A DNA stretch of 16,800 nt, taken from assembly GCA_002404155.1 (NCBI GenBank), contig DHJC01000050.1:1-16800 (forward strand), given 5' to 3'. The DNA comes from Chloroflexi bacterium UBA4730 (GTDB lineage: Bacteria > Chloroflexota > Limnocylindria > P2-11E). Under the pieces are notes generated by a model. That model was not told where the DNA came from and made no database searches. It saw only the letters and a program-made list of their open reading frames with translations. Below, one piece after another: positions 1-9,800 of the stretch. Each line of letters starts with the position of its first letter. Position 1 is the stretch's first letter. Both the position numbers and the translations under genes were made by a program.

Positions 1-1
1 C

Positions 2-2308
<2,307 letters not shown>

Positions 2309-2323
2309 TCGGGCGGCGGCACT

Positions 2324-2349
2324 CAAGGCGTTTGCCTTGTTCTCGTGCT
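2324..2349 (+). terminator. Possible intrinsic terminator after the kinase gene
   Basis: Sixteen bases past the kinase stop there is a perfect 6-bp stem, CAAGGC/GCCTTG, closed by a GTTT tetraloop. A moderately T-rich tail (TTCTCGTGCTT) follows. The stem is short and the T tract interrupted, so function is plausible rather than certain. Confidence 0.4.
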
Positions 2350-2364
2350 TGGACGCCGGTGCGT

Positions 2365-2385
2365 GTCGCTCCGGGCGGGAGCGAC
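2365..2385. repeat. 8-bp inverted repeat hairpin
   Basis: GTCGCTCC and GGAGCGAC form a perfect 8-bp stem around a 5-base loop. It ends four bases before the 20-bp recombinase-type palindrome at 2390. It may be part of a recombination or regulatory site, or a second terminator for the kinase gene. No T tract follows. Confidence 0.45.
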
Positions 2386-2389
2386 CGTA

Positions 2390-2409
2390 CACAAAACGTC
2401 CGTTTCGTG
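2390..2409 (+). repeat. 20-bp near-palindrome, copy A (putative serine-recombinase site)
   Basis: CACAAAACGTCCGTTTCGTG has two 9-bp arms around a TC centre. Eight of nine arm positions are symmetric (CACRAAACG). The left arm is identical to that of copy B at 6625, and the copy is closely related to copy C at 16177, which lies just upstream of a serine recombinase. Two arms around a 2-bp centre is the known architecture of serine-recombinase crossover sites. Use as such a site is inferred. An operator palindrome is the main alternative. Confidence 0.5.
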
Positions 2410-2483
2410 GTCGGGTGATCGGCAAACCTCTCATTGGCCGCAGATGCCCTTAGGTCCAACTTCGATATCGAGTGTCCGGACGA

Positions 2484-2530
2484 ACGGTCTGAAGAACCAT
2501 GTGTCGCCGGTTCAACTCCGGCCGTCGGCA
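2484..2530 (+). other. tRNA-Phe-like 3' half, probable integration (att) remnant
   Basis: The segment folds as the anticodon arm, variable loop, T arm and 3' acceptor strand of a tRNA. The anticodon loop CTGAAGA gives anticodon GAA (2491-2493). It sits on a 5-bp stem with one mismatch. A 5-base variable loop follows, then a perfect T stem GCCGG/CCGGC around TTCAACT (2506-2522), acceptor strand CGTCGGC and discriminator A2530. No matching D arm or 5' acceptor strand lies upstream, so this is not a functional tRNA. Integrative elements that insert into tRNA genes duplicate exactly this 3' portion, and a tyrosine-integrase tail lies 90 bases away. The two are therefore probably scars of one integration. 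Confidence 0.65.
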
Positions 2531-2620
2531 CAGACAATCAGCAACGAAAACGCCCGGTCCGCTCGTCGAGTGGAACCGGACGCTCGTTTCTGTAGCAAGG
2601 GATGTAGCAGCGCGGTCGGG

Positions 2621-2745
2621 CTAGGCACCGAGTACGCGATCCATCGCGGCGGTCGCTTCGCCTTGCATTGTGGCCGTGGCGTGGGCGTAGACCCGGAGGG
2701 TTAGTCCGGGATTCCAGTAAGGGCCGATAGCGGCCTCGACCGCGA
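2621..2745 (-). pseudogene. C-terminal remnant of a tyrosine recombinase (integrase)
   Basis: Read leftward from about 2745, the frame gives YWNPGLTLRVYAHAT followed by MQGEATAAMDRVLGA and a stop at 2621-2623. The LTLRVYAH block is the usual end of phage-type integrases and carries the nucleophilic tyrosine (codon at 2687-2689). The upstream part with the catalytic Arg-His-Arg residues is not recognisable. The frame continues as unrelated-looking sequence and overlaps a rightward small ORF, so only the tail survives. It points away from the tRNA-like fragment by about 90 bases on its stop side, which is the common integrase/att arrangement. The left limit is exact (stop codon); the right limit is approximate. 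Confidence 0.6.
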
Positions 2746-2788
2746 GCGGGCGGCACTGTTCGGTCCGTTTGCCGTTCGCCCCGATCCG

Positions 2789-2950
2789 ATGGCCCTGCGC
2801 GCCGCGGCTGAGGCTCGAGATGCGATGACGTTCGCGATCCGACTGAACCTATCAGTCGATGAATTCACGGAGCGCCTTATGTCAGCCTTTGAGCGTGCTC
2901 ACGCAGAGTTCGAAGCAGCGCGAGCGGGTCAGGCGGCTCGCGAGAGTTAG
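2789..2950 (+). CDS. Small hypothetical protein (53 aa)
   Basis: This short ORF runs from an ATG to TAG and ends three bases before the end of the convergent gene at 2954. The product is charged and Ala/Glu/Arg-rich, with a likely helical part (AIRLNLSVDEFTERLMSAFERAH). No family is recognised. The frame stays open upstream to 2705 with protein-like sequence (ERAALFGPFAVRPDP), so this may be the tail of a truncated gene, or the start may be missing. There is no clear Shine-Dalgarno sequence before the ATG. Small helical proteins of this kind are common beside integrases, but no role can be assigned. Confidence 0.35.
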   Translation: MALRAAAEARDAMTFAIRLNLSVDEFTERLMSAFERAHAEFEAARAGQAARES

Positions 2951-2953
2951 GGC

Positions 2954-3601
2954 TCACTTGTCCGCGCCGAAGTCGTGGTCGGCTGACAACGCAGGAACGT
3001 CCTGAATGGTGCGCTGCACTTCCGCCTTGGCCTTGTCGTACAGGACGGACAAGCGCGCGTACTCATCAGGCGGCCAACTATCTCCGACGGCGATGTAGCC
3101 GATCAACGGATCCTGAGCTCCCGCCTCGTAAAAACTCATCGGGACCGGGTAGCGACCTTTCCACGCGATCAGGCGTGCCGCGCGGTCAAGCACTTGCCGC
3201 TCGCCGTCAGACAATGGAATTTTGGCCCAGTCGAACAGCCGGCCTAGATCGTGACCATGACCATGCCACTTCTGCAGCTTGTCACGGCGAACAAGGACGG
3301 GATCGTGGCACACGATGATTGCCTTCGCGAGGTTTTCGAGGGCGAAGCCGAACATCATGAAGCACTGTTCTCGCGTTGATCCGCCCGTCTCCGGTACGGG
3401 CTGATCCCGCGTCTCGGGATTCGTCCACTTGAAGAGAAGGGCTACACCGAGCTCGGAGCCTGGGTTCCGCTGATGATTGTTGCCAGCGATCCACAGGTCC
3501 TCAGCGGCTTGTCGAAGTTTCCTGGCCGTCTCGAGCCAGAAGTTTGGCTCCGCCGCAGTAAGACGGACGCGCTGAAGCCAAGCCTCAGGGACCTCACCCA
3601 C
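2954..3601 (-). CDS. Hypothetical protein, HEPN-like (215 aa)
   Basis: This leftward gene has a GTG start at 3601. The fold looks all-helical: an N-terminal helix (LETARKLRQAAEDLW), then CFMMFGFALENLAKAIIV and KWHGHGHDLGRLFDWA. The pattern ENLxKAxI followed by HDLxxL is typical of HEPN-type proteins with unknown substrates. The R-x4-6-H ribonuclease motif of active HEPN toxins is not obvious, so catalysis is not claimed. A GRYPVPM segment near residue 150 is also common in this type. It lies 123 bases downstream of another leftward gene and could be co-transcribed with it. HEPN proteins are common in accessory islands, which suits the setting. The existence of the gene is likely; the family is an inference from the helical pattern. 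Confidence 0.65.
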   Translation of the reverse strand: MGEVPEAWLQRVRLTAAEPNFWLETARKLRQAAEDLWIAGNNHQRNPGSELGVALLFKWTNPETRDQPVPETGGSTREQCFMMFGFALENLAKAIIVCHDPVLVRRDKLQKWHGHGHDLGRLFDWAKIPLSDGERQVLDRAARLIAWKGRYPVPMSFYEAGAQDPLIGYIAVGDSWPPDEYARLSVLYDKAKAEVQRTIQDVPALSADHDFGADK

Positions 3602-3724
3602 AGGTTCAGCCTACCCGCGAGTACGTCTGCGCCCCTATCGGCTTGCAGCGGCGCGCCTCAACGTCAGCTCCAACGTCCAGCAACTAGAAACGGATGGGCC
3701 GGGTGAACGAGCGGACGAGCACCG

Positions 3725-4240
3725 CTACTTGCGTGACTTAGCCGTCGGCTTGCGGGCCGACTTGAGGATGTCGTCGATCTCGGCCATCAAGGCCGCACGC
3801 GCAGCCTCAAACGCTGAGCGAGCGCTCTTGCCGGCCTGCTTGGCCGCGTCCAGCAGATTCATCGCGCGGACTCCGTAGTCGAAGCTCGGTTGCGCCGACG
3901 ACGACGTCCGATTGGCCTCGACCGCCGCGATCGATCCATTCAACGCGCGCCCAGCGATGTATGCCTGCGTCAGGAGTGCGCGAACTGAGTCAGAAAAACC
4001 GAACCTTCGGCCGTAGTCCCAGGCCGTCCGCACCGTCGCGTTCGGCAACCCCGCTCCATCACCGCATGCCGCGATGTTCTCGTCGAGCTCAGCGACGAGC
4101 GCTTGGAGTTGGTCGCCCTGCTCCCATGCGTATTGCCGCTCTTGCAGCGCTGCGGTCCGCTTGAACGCAAGCTCAGCCGCGATCACGGCGACGAATCCGC
4201 CTGAAAGGATCGCAAGGCCAAAACGCAGGGCCTCATCCAA
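3725..4240 (-). CDS. Hypothetical membrane-anchored protein (171 aa)
   Basis: This leftward ORF uses TTG at 4240 as its only in-frame start, directly after an in-frame TGA. A purine-rich GGGAGGG Shine-Dalgarno-like stretch lies about 10 bases upstream. An N-terminal hydrophobic segment (LRFGLAILSGGFVAVIAAELAF, given in part) looks like a single membrane anchor. It is followed by a long charged helical stretch (RTAALQERQYAWEQGDQL) and a Lys/Arg-rich C terminus. The N-terminal-anchor plus coiled-helix layout suggests a cytoplasmic domain tethered to the membrane. No family is recognised and no catalytic motif is visible. It is the upstream gene of a possible two-gene leftward unit with the HEPN-like gene. 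Confidence 0.6.
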   Translation of the reverse strand: MDEALRFGLAILSGGFVAVIAAELAFKRTAALQERQYAWEQGDQLQALVAELDENIAACGDGAGLPNATVRTAWDYGRRFGFSDSVRALLTQAYIAGRALNGSIAAVEANRTSSSAQPSFDYGVRAMNLLDAAKQAGKSARSAFEAARAALMAEIDDILKSARKPTAKSRK

Positions 4241-4293
4241 TTCTTCATTCCCTCCCGTGAAGACCTCGCGCCGCCCTCCGCTAGCCTAGAACC

Positions 4294-4328
4294 GAAGACT
4301 CGCCTCTCCTGGCCGAGGGCGGGTCTTC
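4294..4328. repeat. 11-bp inverted repeat (stem-loop)
   Basis: GAAGACTCGCC and GGCGGGTCTTC pair over 11 bases with one G-T pair, around a 13-base loop. It lies 54 bases upstream of the leftward gene that starts at 4240. There is no T tract on either strand, so an intrinsic terminator is not well supported. It may be an operator, a recombination relic or an mRNA leader structure for the leftward unit. Confidence 0.5.
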
Positions 4329-4360
4329 TGCGTCGCAAGGTGTGCCTGCTCTTATCAATT

Positions 4361-4403
4361 GAGGCGGTCCCGCTTCGCTCCCCAAAGCAGTCGGGACCGC
4401 CTC
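4361..4403. repeat. Perfect 12-bp inverted repeat
   Basis: GAGGCGGTCCCG (4361-4372) and CGGGACCGCCTC (4392-4403) are exact complements around a 19-base loop, flanked by A/T-rich bases (ATCAATT on the left, GCCAAAAGG on the right). The strength suggests a real function as a bidirectional terminator, or the relic end of an element. No gene overlaps it. The gene-free stretch 4241-4445 holds only this and the repeat at 4294. Confidence 0.55.
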
Positions 4404-4445
4404 GCCAAAAGGTTAAAGATCGATGAGCTGCCGGCGGTGGGTTAG

Positions 4446-4685
4446 CGACATAGCGCGTACGACGTGCTCCATCAGTCTGAGAAGCGGAACTACATGCCGA
4501 GCCAGGTCAACGTCACGTCGTACTCCGCTGACAAAGCGGAGGCGGACGTGAGCTACACGTCCGAGGATTGGGATGGGAGCCGGAGGGAAAGCGTGACGAT
4601 CAACCGAGACTTCGTGCTCGTCGGGGGCAAGTGGGTCATGAGCACCGACTGGATCGCGTTCAAGGGGTACTGTCTGCGGCGCTGA
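4446..4685 (+). pseudogene. Headless gene fragment, probable C terminus of a secreted or lipoprotein domain
   Basis: The frame opens after a TAG at 4443 and reads HSAYDVLHQSEKRNYMPSQV and onward to TGA at 4685. The only starts are a GTG at 4464 and an ATG at 4494, neither with a good Shine-Dalgarno sequence, and protein-like sequence extends above both. The pattern AYDVLHQS, then strand-rich VNVTSYSADKAEADVSYTS, then GGKWVMSTDWIAF resembles the last strands of NTF2-like or lumazine-binding-like domains in bacterial lipoproteins. Their signal peptide and first helices are absent here. I therefore read it as a 5'-truncated remnant; a small intact gene from 4464 is the alternative. The family assignment is weak. 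Confidence 0.45.
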
Positions 4686-4735
4686 GCCTGGCCTCCGGGT
4701 GCACGTGGCGACTGATCTTCCAGCCGATGTGTTTA

Positions 4736-4755
4736 CACAAATCGGTCCATTGGTG
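4736..4755 (+). repeat. Degenerate 20-bp site, copy D (weak)
   Basis: CACAAATCGGTCCATTGGTG matches copy C (16177) at 14 of 20 positions and keeps the same CAC...GTGGT outer bases, though its own palindrome is poor. It lies 49 bases before the AlbA_2 gene. It is listed because it falls at another gene-module boundary; on its own it could be chance. Confidence 0.25.
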
Positions 4756-4758
4756 GTT

Positions 4759-4794
4759 GGCAGGGTGGCTACCAAGACCCTGCCATGTGCCACC
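4759..4794. promoter_or_regulatory. Overlapping inverted repeats before the AlbA_2 gene
   Basis: GGCAGGGT/ACCCTGCC (4759-4766 and 4777-4784) is a perfect 8-bp stem. An alternative 6-bp stem, GGTGGC/GCCACC (4764-4769 and 4789-4794), shares its bases, so the two hairpins exclude each other. The next gene starts 11 bases later without a Shine-Dalgarno sequence. This could be an operator or a leader structure controlling that gene; there is no direct evidence for either. Confidence 0.35.
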
Positions 4795-4804
4795 ATGATG
4801 CGCC

Positions 4805-6604
4805 ATGACACCGGCCGAGCTGACAGACCTGCTACACAGGCTGCGCTCAGCGCGCACGGACACGCTGTCGGTCGAAGCAAAGGCCGCCAGCTGGCAGTTG
4901 CCCGCCGAACTGTGGCGAACGCTATCGGCCTTCGCGAATAGTCCCGGTGGCGGCGTGGTCTTGCTCGGCGTGGACGAGCGAGCCAACTTTGCCGTCACTG
5001 GCCTCGTGGATCCGAAGAAGGCCCAAGAGGCGGTCAGCAGCCTCTGCGATCAGATGGAACCCCCGCTTCGACCGCTGGCCGAGCTCCAGGAACTCGAGGG
5101 AAATCCTGTGCTCCTTATCGAGCTCGCCGAGCTAGCGGTTGTTCAGAAGCCCTGTTATCTCAAGGCGAAGGGACTTACGGGGGGCGCCTACGTACGTGTC
5201 GGTGACAGCAACCGCCAGCTAAGTCAGTACGAGGTCCAGCTCATGATCGCCTCACGTGGCCAGCCGCTTGAGGACGTGAAGCCCGTCACGGGCTCAGCGC
5301 TGACTGATCTTGACGATGCGCTCGTGGCGCGCCTGATCAGTGAACGGCGGGGGAGGGGGACGGGATCGTTCGCTGAGCGCTCAGGCGACGACATCTTGCG
5401 CGTCCTGAGGGTCATCGTCCCAGACCCGATGGGTGGCGAATGCATCAGCCGCGGGGGTCTTCTGGCTCTAGGGCGCCACCCGCAGCAATTCTTCCCGCAG
5501 GTTCGGATGACATTCGTCTCGCACCCGACGGAGCAGCTCGGCAACGAGTCGCCTAGCGGCGAGCGCTTCCTGGACAACGCTTCGTTTGAGGGGCCGATCT
5601 CGGCGATGGTCGACCAGGCCTTGACCCGCCTGAGGAAGAACATGCGTCGCGGAACCATCGTCCGCGGCGCCCTCAACGAGGACCAGTGGGAATATCCAGA
5701 TAAAGCGGTGCGCGAAGCAATCGTGAACGCCCTCGTGCACCGGGATGTGTCCGACGCCGCGATGGGTGCCCCTGTCCAGATCCAGATGTTCCCAGACCGC
5801 CTCGAAATCCAGAATCCCGGTGGACTCTTCGGCCCGGTGTCGCTCGAACAGCTGGGCGAGAACGGGGTGTCGTCGTCGCGCAACAGCTTCCTTCTCCGCG
5901 TACTCGAAGACCTTCATGTGTGCGAGAACCGCGGCTCGGGTATTGGTGTCATGGTTGCGGCGATGCGCGCGGCTGGGTTGCGACCCCCCGAATTTGACGA
6001 CCAGATCGCCGCGTTCCGCGTTACGTTCCCGAACCATACCCTGATGAGTGAAGAGACTTCCTCCTGGCTTGCGGCGTTGCCGGACAGCAATCTGACCGAA
6101 ACGCAACGCACCGGTCTCGCCTTGATGCGCCAAGTCGGCTCGGTTACCAATGCGACCTACCGACGGGCTACAGGCACCGACAGTCGCGTCGCGACGCGGG
6201 AGCTCGCCGACCTGGTTCAGCGTGGATTAGCGACCGCAAATGGCGTCCGCCGCTGGACGACGTACGAGCTGACTGCCGGTGACAATGCAGCGTCGTCGGA
6301 ACAGCTTCCGCTCACGGCGGCATCCACCGATGCGCGCTCGGTCCAAGTGGCCGTCACGAGTACGCCCGCACCGGTCGATGACTACTCCATTGAACGCAGG
6401 GTTCTGGAGGCTGTCCGACTGCACGGTCCACTGACGCGACGGGAGATCGAAGCGCGTAGCGACTTGCCGGACCGCGGAGCACGCGGAGCGATTCAACGCC
6501 TCATGGCAAGCGGTCAGCTCGAGCCGACGTCGCCTCCCCGGTCGCCGAATCGCCGCTACCGACTGCCTGGACAGTCCACTGAGTCGACGCGCACCGGAAG
6601 GTAG
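4805..6604 (+). CDS. AlbA_2 (Schlafen-type) / RecG-like ATP-binding protein with winged helices
   Basis: The ATG is the first possible start after an in-frame TGA and has no Shine-Dalgarno sequence, so it may be leaderless. Residues about 15-150 form an AlbA_2 domain (LSVEAKAASW, SAFANSPGGGVVLLGV), a putative nucleic-acid-binding or nuclease fold. Residues about 290-420 form the RecG-like HATPase_c_4 domain, with VREAIVNALVHRD (Asn 308) and NRGSGIG (375-381). Two C-terminal helix-turn-helix-like segments follow, around 440-495 and 535-590. Proteins of this build are often misnamed RecG helicases but lack helicase motifs. Many act as regulators or in phage-defence islands. It lies 235 bases upstream of the helicase operon with a palindromic site between, so it may be a separate module. 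The length (599 aa) is within the usual family range. Confidence 0.85.
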   Translation: MTPAELTDLLHRLRSARTDTLSVEAKAASWQLPAELWRTLSAFANSPGGGVVLLGVDERANFAVTGLVDPKKAQEAVSSLCDQMEPPLRPLAELQELEGNPVLLIELAELAVVQKPCYLKAKGLTGGAYVRVGDSNRQLSQYEVQLMIASRGQPLEDVKPVTGSALTDLDDALVARLISERRGRGTGSFAERSGDDILRVLRVIVPDPMGGECISRGGLLALGRHPQQFFPQVRMTFVSHPTEQLGNESPSGERFLDNASFEGPISAMVDQALTRLRKNMRRGTIVRGALNEDQWEYPDKAVREAIVNALVHRDVSDAAMGAPVQIQMFPDRLEIQNPGGLFGPVSLEQLGENGVSSSRNSFLLRVLEDLHVCENRGSGIGVMVAAMRAAGLRPPEFDDQIAAFRVTFPNHTLMSEETSSWLAALPDSNLTETQRTGLALMRQVGSVTNATYRRATGTDSRVATRELADLVQRGLATANGVRRWTTYELTAGDNAASSEQLPLTAASTDARSVQVAVTSTPAPVDDYSIERRVLEAVRLHGPLTRREIEARSDLPDRGARGAIQRLMASGQLEPTSPPRSPNRRYRLPGQSTESTRTGR

Positions 6605-6624
6605 GGGACGGCTGTCCGCCCCCG

Positions 6625-6644
6625 CACAAAACGCTCGATTCGTG
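6625..6644 (+). repeat. 20-bp near-palindrome, copy B (putative serine-recombinase site)
   Basis: CACAAAACGCTCGATTCGTG has 9-bp arms around a CT centre, with seven of nine arm positions symmetric. Its left arm equals that of copy A, and its whole sequence matches the reverse complement of copy C except the centre. The bases that follow (GTGGTCGATCCTTGGTATG) also resemble those after copy C (GTGGTAGTTGTTTGGCATG), where the recombinase gene starts. Copy B may thus be what is left of another recombinase promoter. It separates the AlbA_2 gene from the defence operon. Bases 6645-6788 hold nothing else I can support. Confidence 0.55.
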
Positions 6645-6788
6645 GTCGATCCTTGGTATGGCCGGCGCATGGGAACGCGCGGGCAAGCTGTGCCGCGATA
6701 CTTCAACGTCTCCGAGTAACCACGGCCAGCGCGGCCGAACATCGGCGTCCGAGGAAATCGAGCCCGCTGGACATAGCGGCCGAGCGGC

Positions 6789-6806
6789 TAGGGGAGGGAA
6801 ACCATC
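6789..6806 (+). promoter_or_regulatory. Strong Shine-Dalgarno before an ATC codon (probable lost or unusual start)
   Basis: AGGGGAGGG lies five bases before ATC at 6804, in frame with the helicase. From that ATC the frame reads IARLEDLERGSAVKGLVPD, which matches how I recall homologous helicases beginning (RLEDL..G..VKGLLPD). This suggests the native start was here and was mutated from ATG, or that ATC initiates rarely. The GTG at 6840 has its own weaker GAGGA (6829-6833). Confidence 0.45.
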
Positions 6807-6839
6807 GCCAGGCTCGAGGACCTCGAGCGAGGATCGGCC

Positions 6840-9800
6840 GTGAAGGGCCTCGTGCCGGACAACGTCGTAACGACCGTCGACGTCCGGTGGTTCGGCACGG
6901 CCGCGGTCGAGGTCACGTACAAGGACGCCGGCGGCCGCGTCGCGAACCGACTCCTCTACCGCGAGGACGAGCCCCGACTCGAAGTCGTGGAGCGAGGGGC
7001 GCGCTGGAGCTTCGACGCGGACGCCGACGAGTTTCGGCTCGTGTCGGAGGCAAAGCGGATCAGCCTTGGTTACCTCTTCGACCCATACCTCGCGGTCACG
7101 ACCGCGCTCGTGGATCCGCTTCCGCACCAAATAACCGCGGTCTACGAGGCGATGCTGCCGCGGCAGCCCTTGCGTTTCCTCCTCGCCGACGACCCGGGTG
7201 CGGGCAAGACGATCATGGCCGGGCTCCTGATGAAGGAACTGCTCTTGCGGGGCGATCTGAAGCGGTGCCTCGTCGTGTGCCCCGGTAGCCTCGCCGAGCA
7301 GTGGCAGCAAGAGCTGGACGAGAAGCTGAAGCTGCCATTCGACATCCTGACCCGGGATGTGGCTGAAGCGAGCCGCACGGGTAACCCCTTCGACGAACGC
7401 GACCTGGTCATCGCCCGACTCGATCAGCTCAGTCGCGACGAAGAATTGCAACGGAAGCTCCAGCTCGCGCGAGAGTGGGATCTCATCGTCATCGACGAGG
7501 CCCACAAACTCTCGGCGCAGGTGTTCCCTGATGAGGTGAAGAAAACGAAACGTCGAGAGCTCGGTGATCTGCTCTCCGAGATCACGCGGCATTTCCTTCT
7601 CTTGACCGCTACGCCTCACAACGGAAAGGAGGAGGAGTTCCAGTTCTTCATGACGCTCATCGACCCCGATCGCTTCGAGCGTCAGCACCGCCGACGGGGC
7701 GAGCCGGCCGGTGATGGCGACGCCAGCGACCTCATGCGTCGCCTGTTGAAGGAGAAACTCGTGCGCTTCGACGGGACGCCGCTCTTCCCGGAGCGCCACG
7801 CCTATCCGGTTGGCTACGAACTGTCCGCACCGGAGCAGGAGCTTTACGAGCAGGTCACCGACTACGTGCGTCTCGAGATGAACCGGGCTGACCGGCTCGC
7901 TGAGGTCGGGCAGAAACGCCGGGGCACCGTCGTCGGTTTCGCCCTGACCGTTCTCCAGCGGCGCCTCGCCTCGTCGCCCGAAGCCATCTACCTGTCGCTA
8001 AAGCGCCGACGCGAGCGGCTGGAAAAGCGGCTGCATGAAGCCGAGGTGCAGGGTGCGTCCGCGCCCGAACTCGGGGGAGCCGAGCTCGAGGATGTTACCG
8101 AGGACGACATCGAGGAGCTGGAGGAGGGCGACCGCCCAGACGCCGAATCTGATGTGATTGAGGAGCGGGTTGTCGATCAAGCCACGGCGGCCAGGACCTT
8201 CGAGGAGCTGAGAGCTGAGATCGAGAGTCTCCGGCGGCTTGAATCGCTCGCAGCGAGCGTTCGCCAGAAGGAAGGCAAGAAGTGGCAGGAACTCTCGTCG
8301 CTCCTTCAGGACCGTCCCGAGATGTTCGATTCGGCCGGCCGACGGCGAAAGCTCGTGATCTTCTCGGAGCATCGCGACACGGTGAGTTACCTCGTCGCCG
8401 GGATCGGTCGGATGCTGGGACGGCCCACTGCCGTCGCAACTATTCACGGTGGGCTGAACCGCGACGAGCGTCGCCGCGCTGAGGCCGCCTTCAAGAACGA
8501 TCCAGAGGTCGTCGTGCTGGTTGCAACCGACGCCGCTGGTGAGGGGATCAACCTTCAACAGTCCCATCTGATGGTGAACTACGACCTGCCCTGGAACCCC
8601 AATCGTCTCGAGCAACGCTTCGGACGCATCCACCGCATCGGGCAGACCGAGGTCTGCCACATGTGGAGTCTCGTCGCGCATCAGACCAGAGAGGGCGATG
8701 TCTATCACCGCCTTCTCGAGAAGCTCGCGACCGAAGCGGCGGCGCTCGGGGGCGAGGTGTTCGACGTTTTGGGGAAGCTCACGTTCGGTGACCGGTCGCT
8801 CCGAGAGCTCCTCATCGCCGCGGTCCGCGAAGGCGACCGGCCGGAGGTGCGGGCGCGGATGCAGCAGGTCATCGATGAGTCGCTCGATCAGCGGCACTTG
8901 CTTGACCTCATTGAGGAGCGCGCCCTCGGCCATGACGTGCTCGATCAAAGCAAAGTGCAGGAGATTCGCGAGCAGATGGAGCGCGCGCAGGCGCGCCGAC
9001 TCCAGCCGCACTACATCCGCTCCTTCTTTATGGAGGCGTTCACGCGTCTGGGCGGCCGGATTTACGAGCGCGAGCCGCGACGGTACGAGATCACGCGTGT
9101 GCCGGGTCAGATCAAACTGCGCGACCGGGCACTGCGCGCCGGACCACCGCTTGTCGACCGCTATGAGCGCGTCGTCTTCGAGAAGGAGCTTGTGACCGCC
9201 GCGGGCAAACCAGTCGCCGAGTTCTTGGCCCCCGGGCACCCCCTGCTCGACGCGACGATCGAGGCTGTCCTCGATGCCGACTCGGATTTGCTCAGGAGAG
9301 GCGCGGTTCTCGTCGATCCGAACGATCCCGGCGACGAGGTCCGTGTGCTCTGCTACCTCGAGCACGCCATTCAGGACGCGCGCGTCGACCGGGACGGGCA
9401 GAGCCGGGTCATTTCGCGGCGCCTTGAGTTCATCGAGCTCGGGCGCAGCGGCGACGCCCGGCAAGCCGGGTATGCCCCGTACCTCGACTACCAGCCGCTC
9501 GCGTCCGAAGACCTGCCGCTCTTGGGAGGCTCGCTGACAGGTGATTGGCTCTGGCAAACCCTGGACGAGCGGGCTGTCGGATACGCGATCGAGCACACCT
9601 CGCGCGAACACCTCGAGGAGGTTCGGTTCCGTACCGTGACCCGCGTGAATAAGACCGTTGCCGCCGTGAAGGAACGCCTCACAAAGGAGATCAGCCACTG
9701 GGACCTCCGCGCAGAGGAGCTGAAAGCGAGGGAAGCTGCCGGAAGCAGGCCGCGAAGCAATCTCAACTCGGGCAAGGCACGCCAGCGTGCCGATGACCTC

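Noticed and set aside
6669..6719. Short ORF MGTRGQAVPRYFNVSE as a leader peptide
   Set aside because: It is sixteen codons with no Shine-Dalgarno sequence and no attenuator structure; it could equally be part of a decayed gene.
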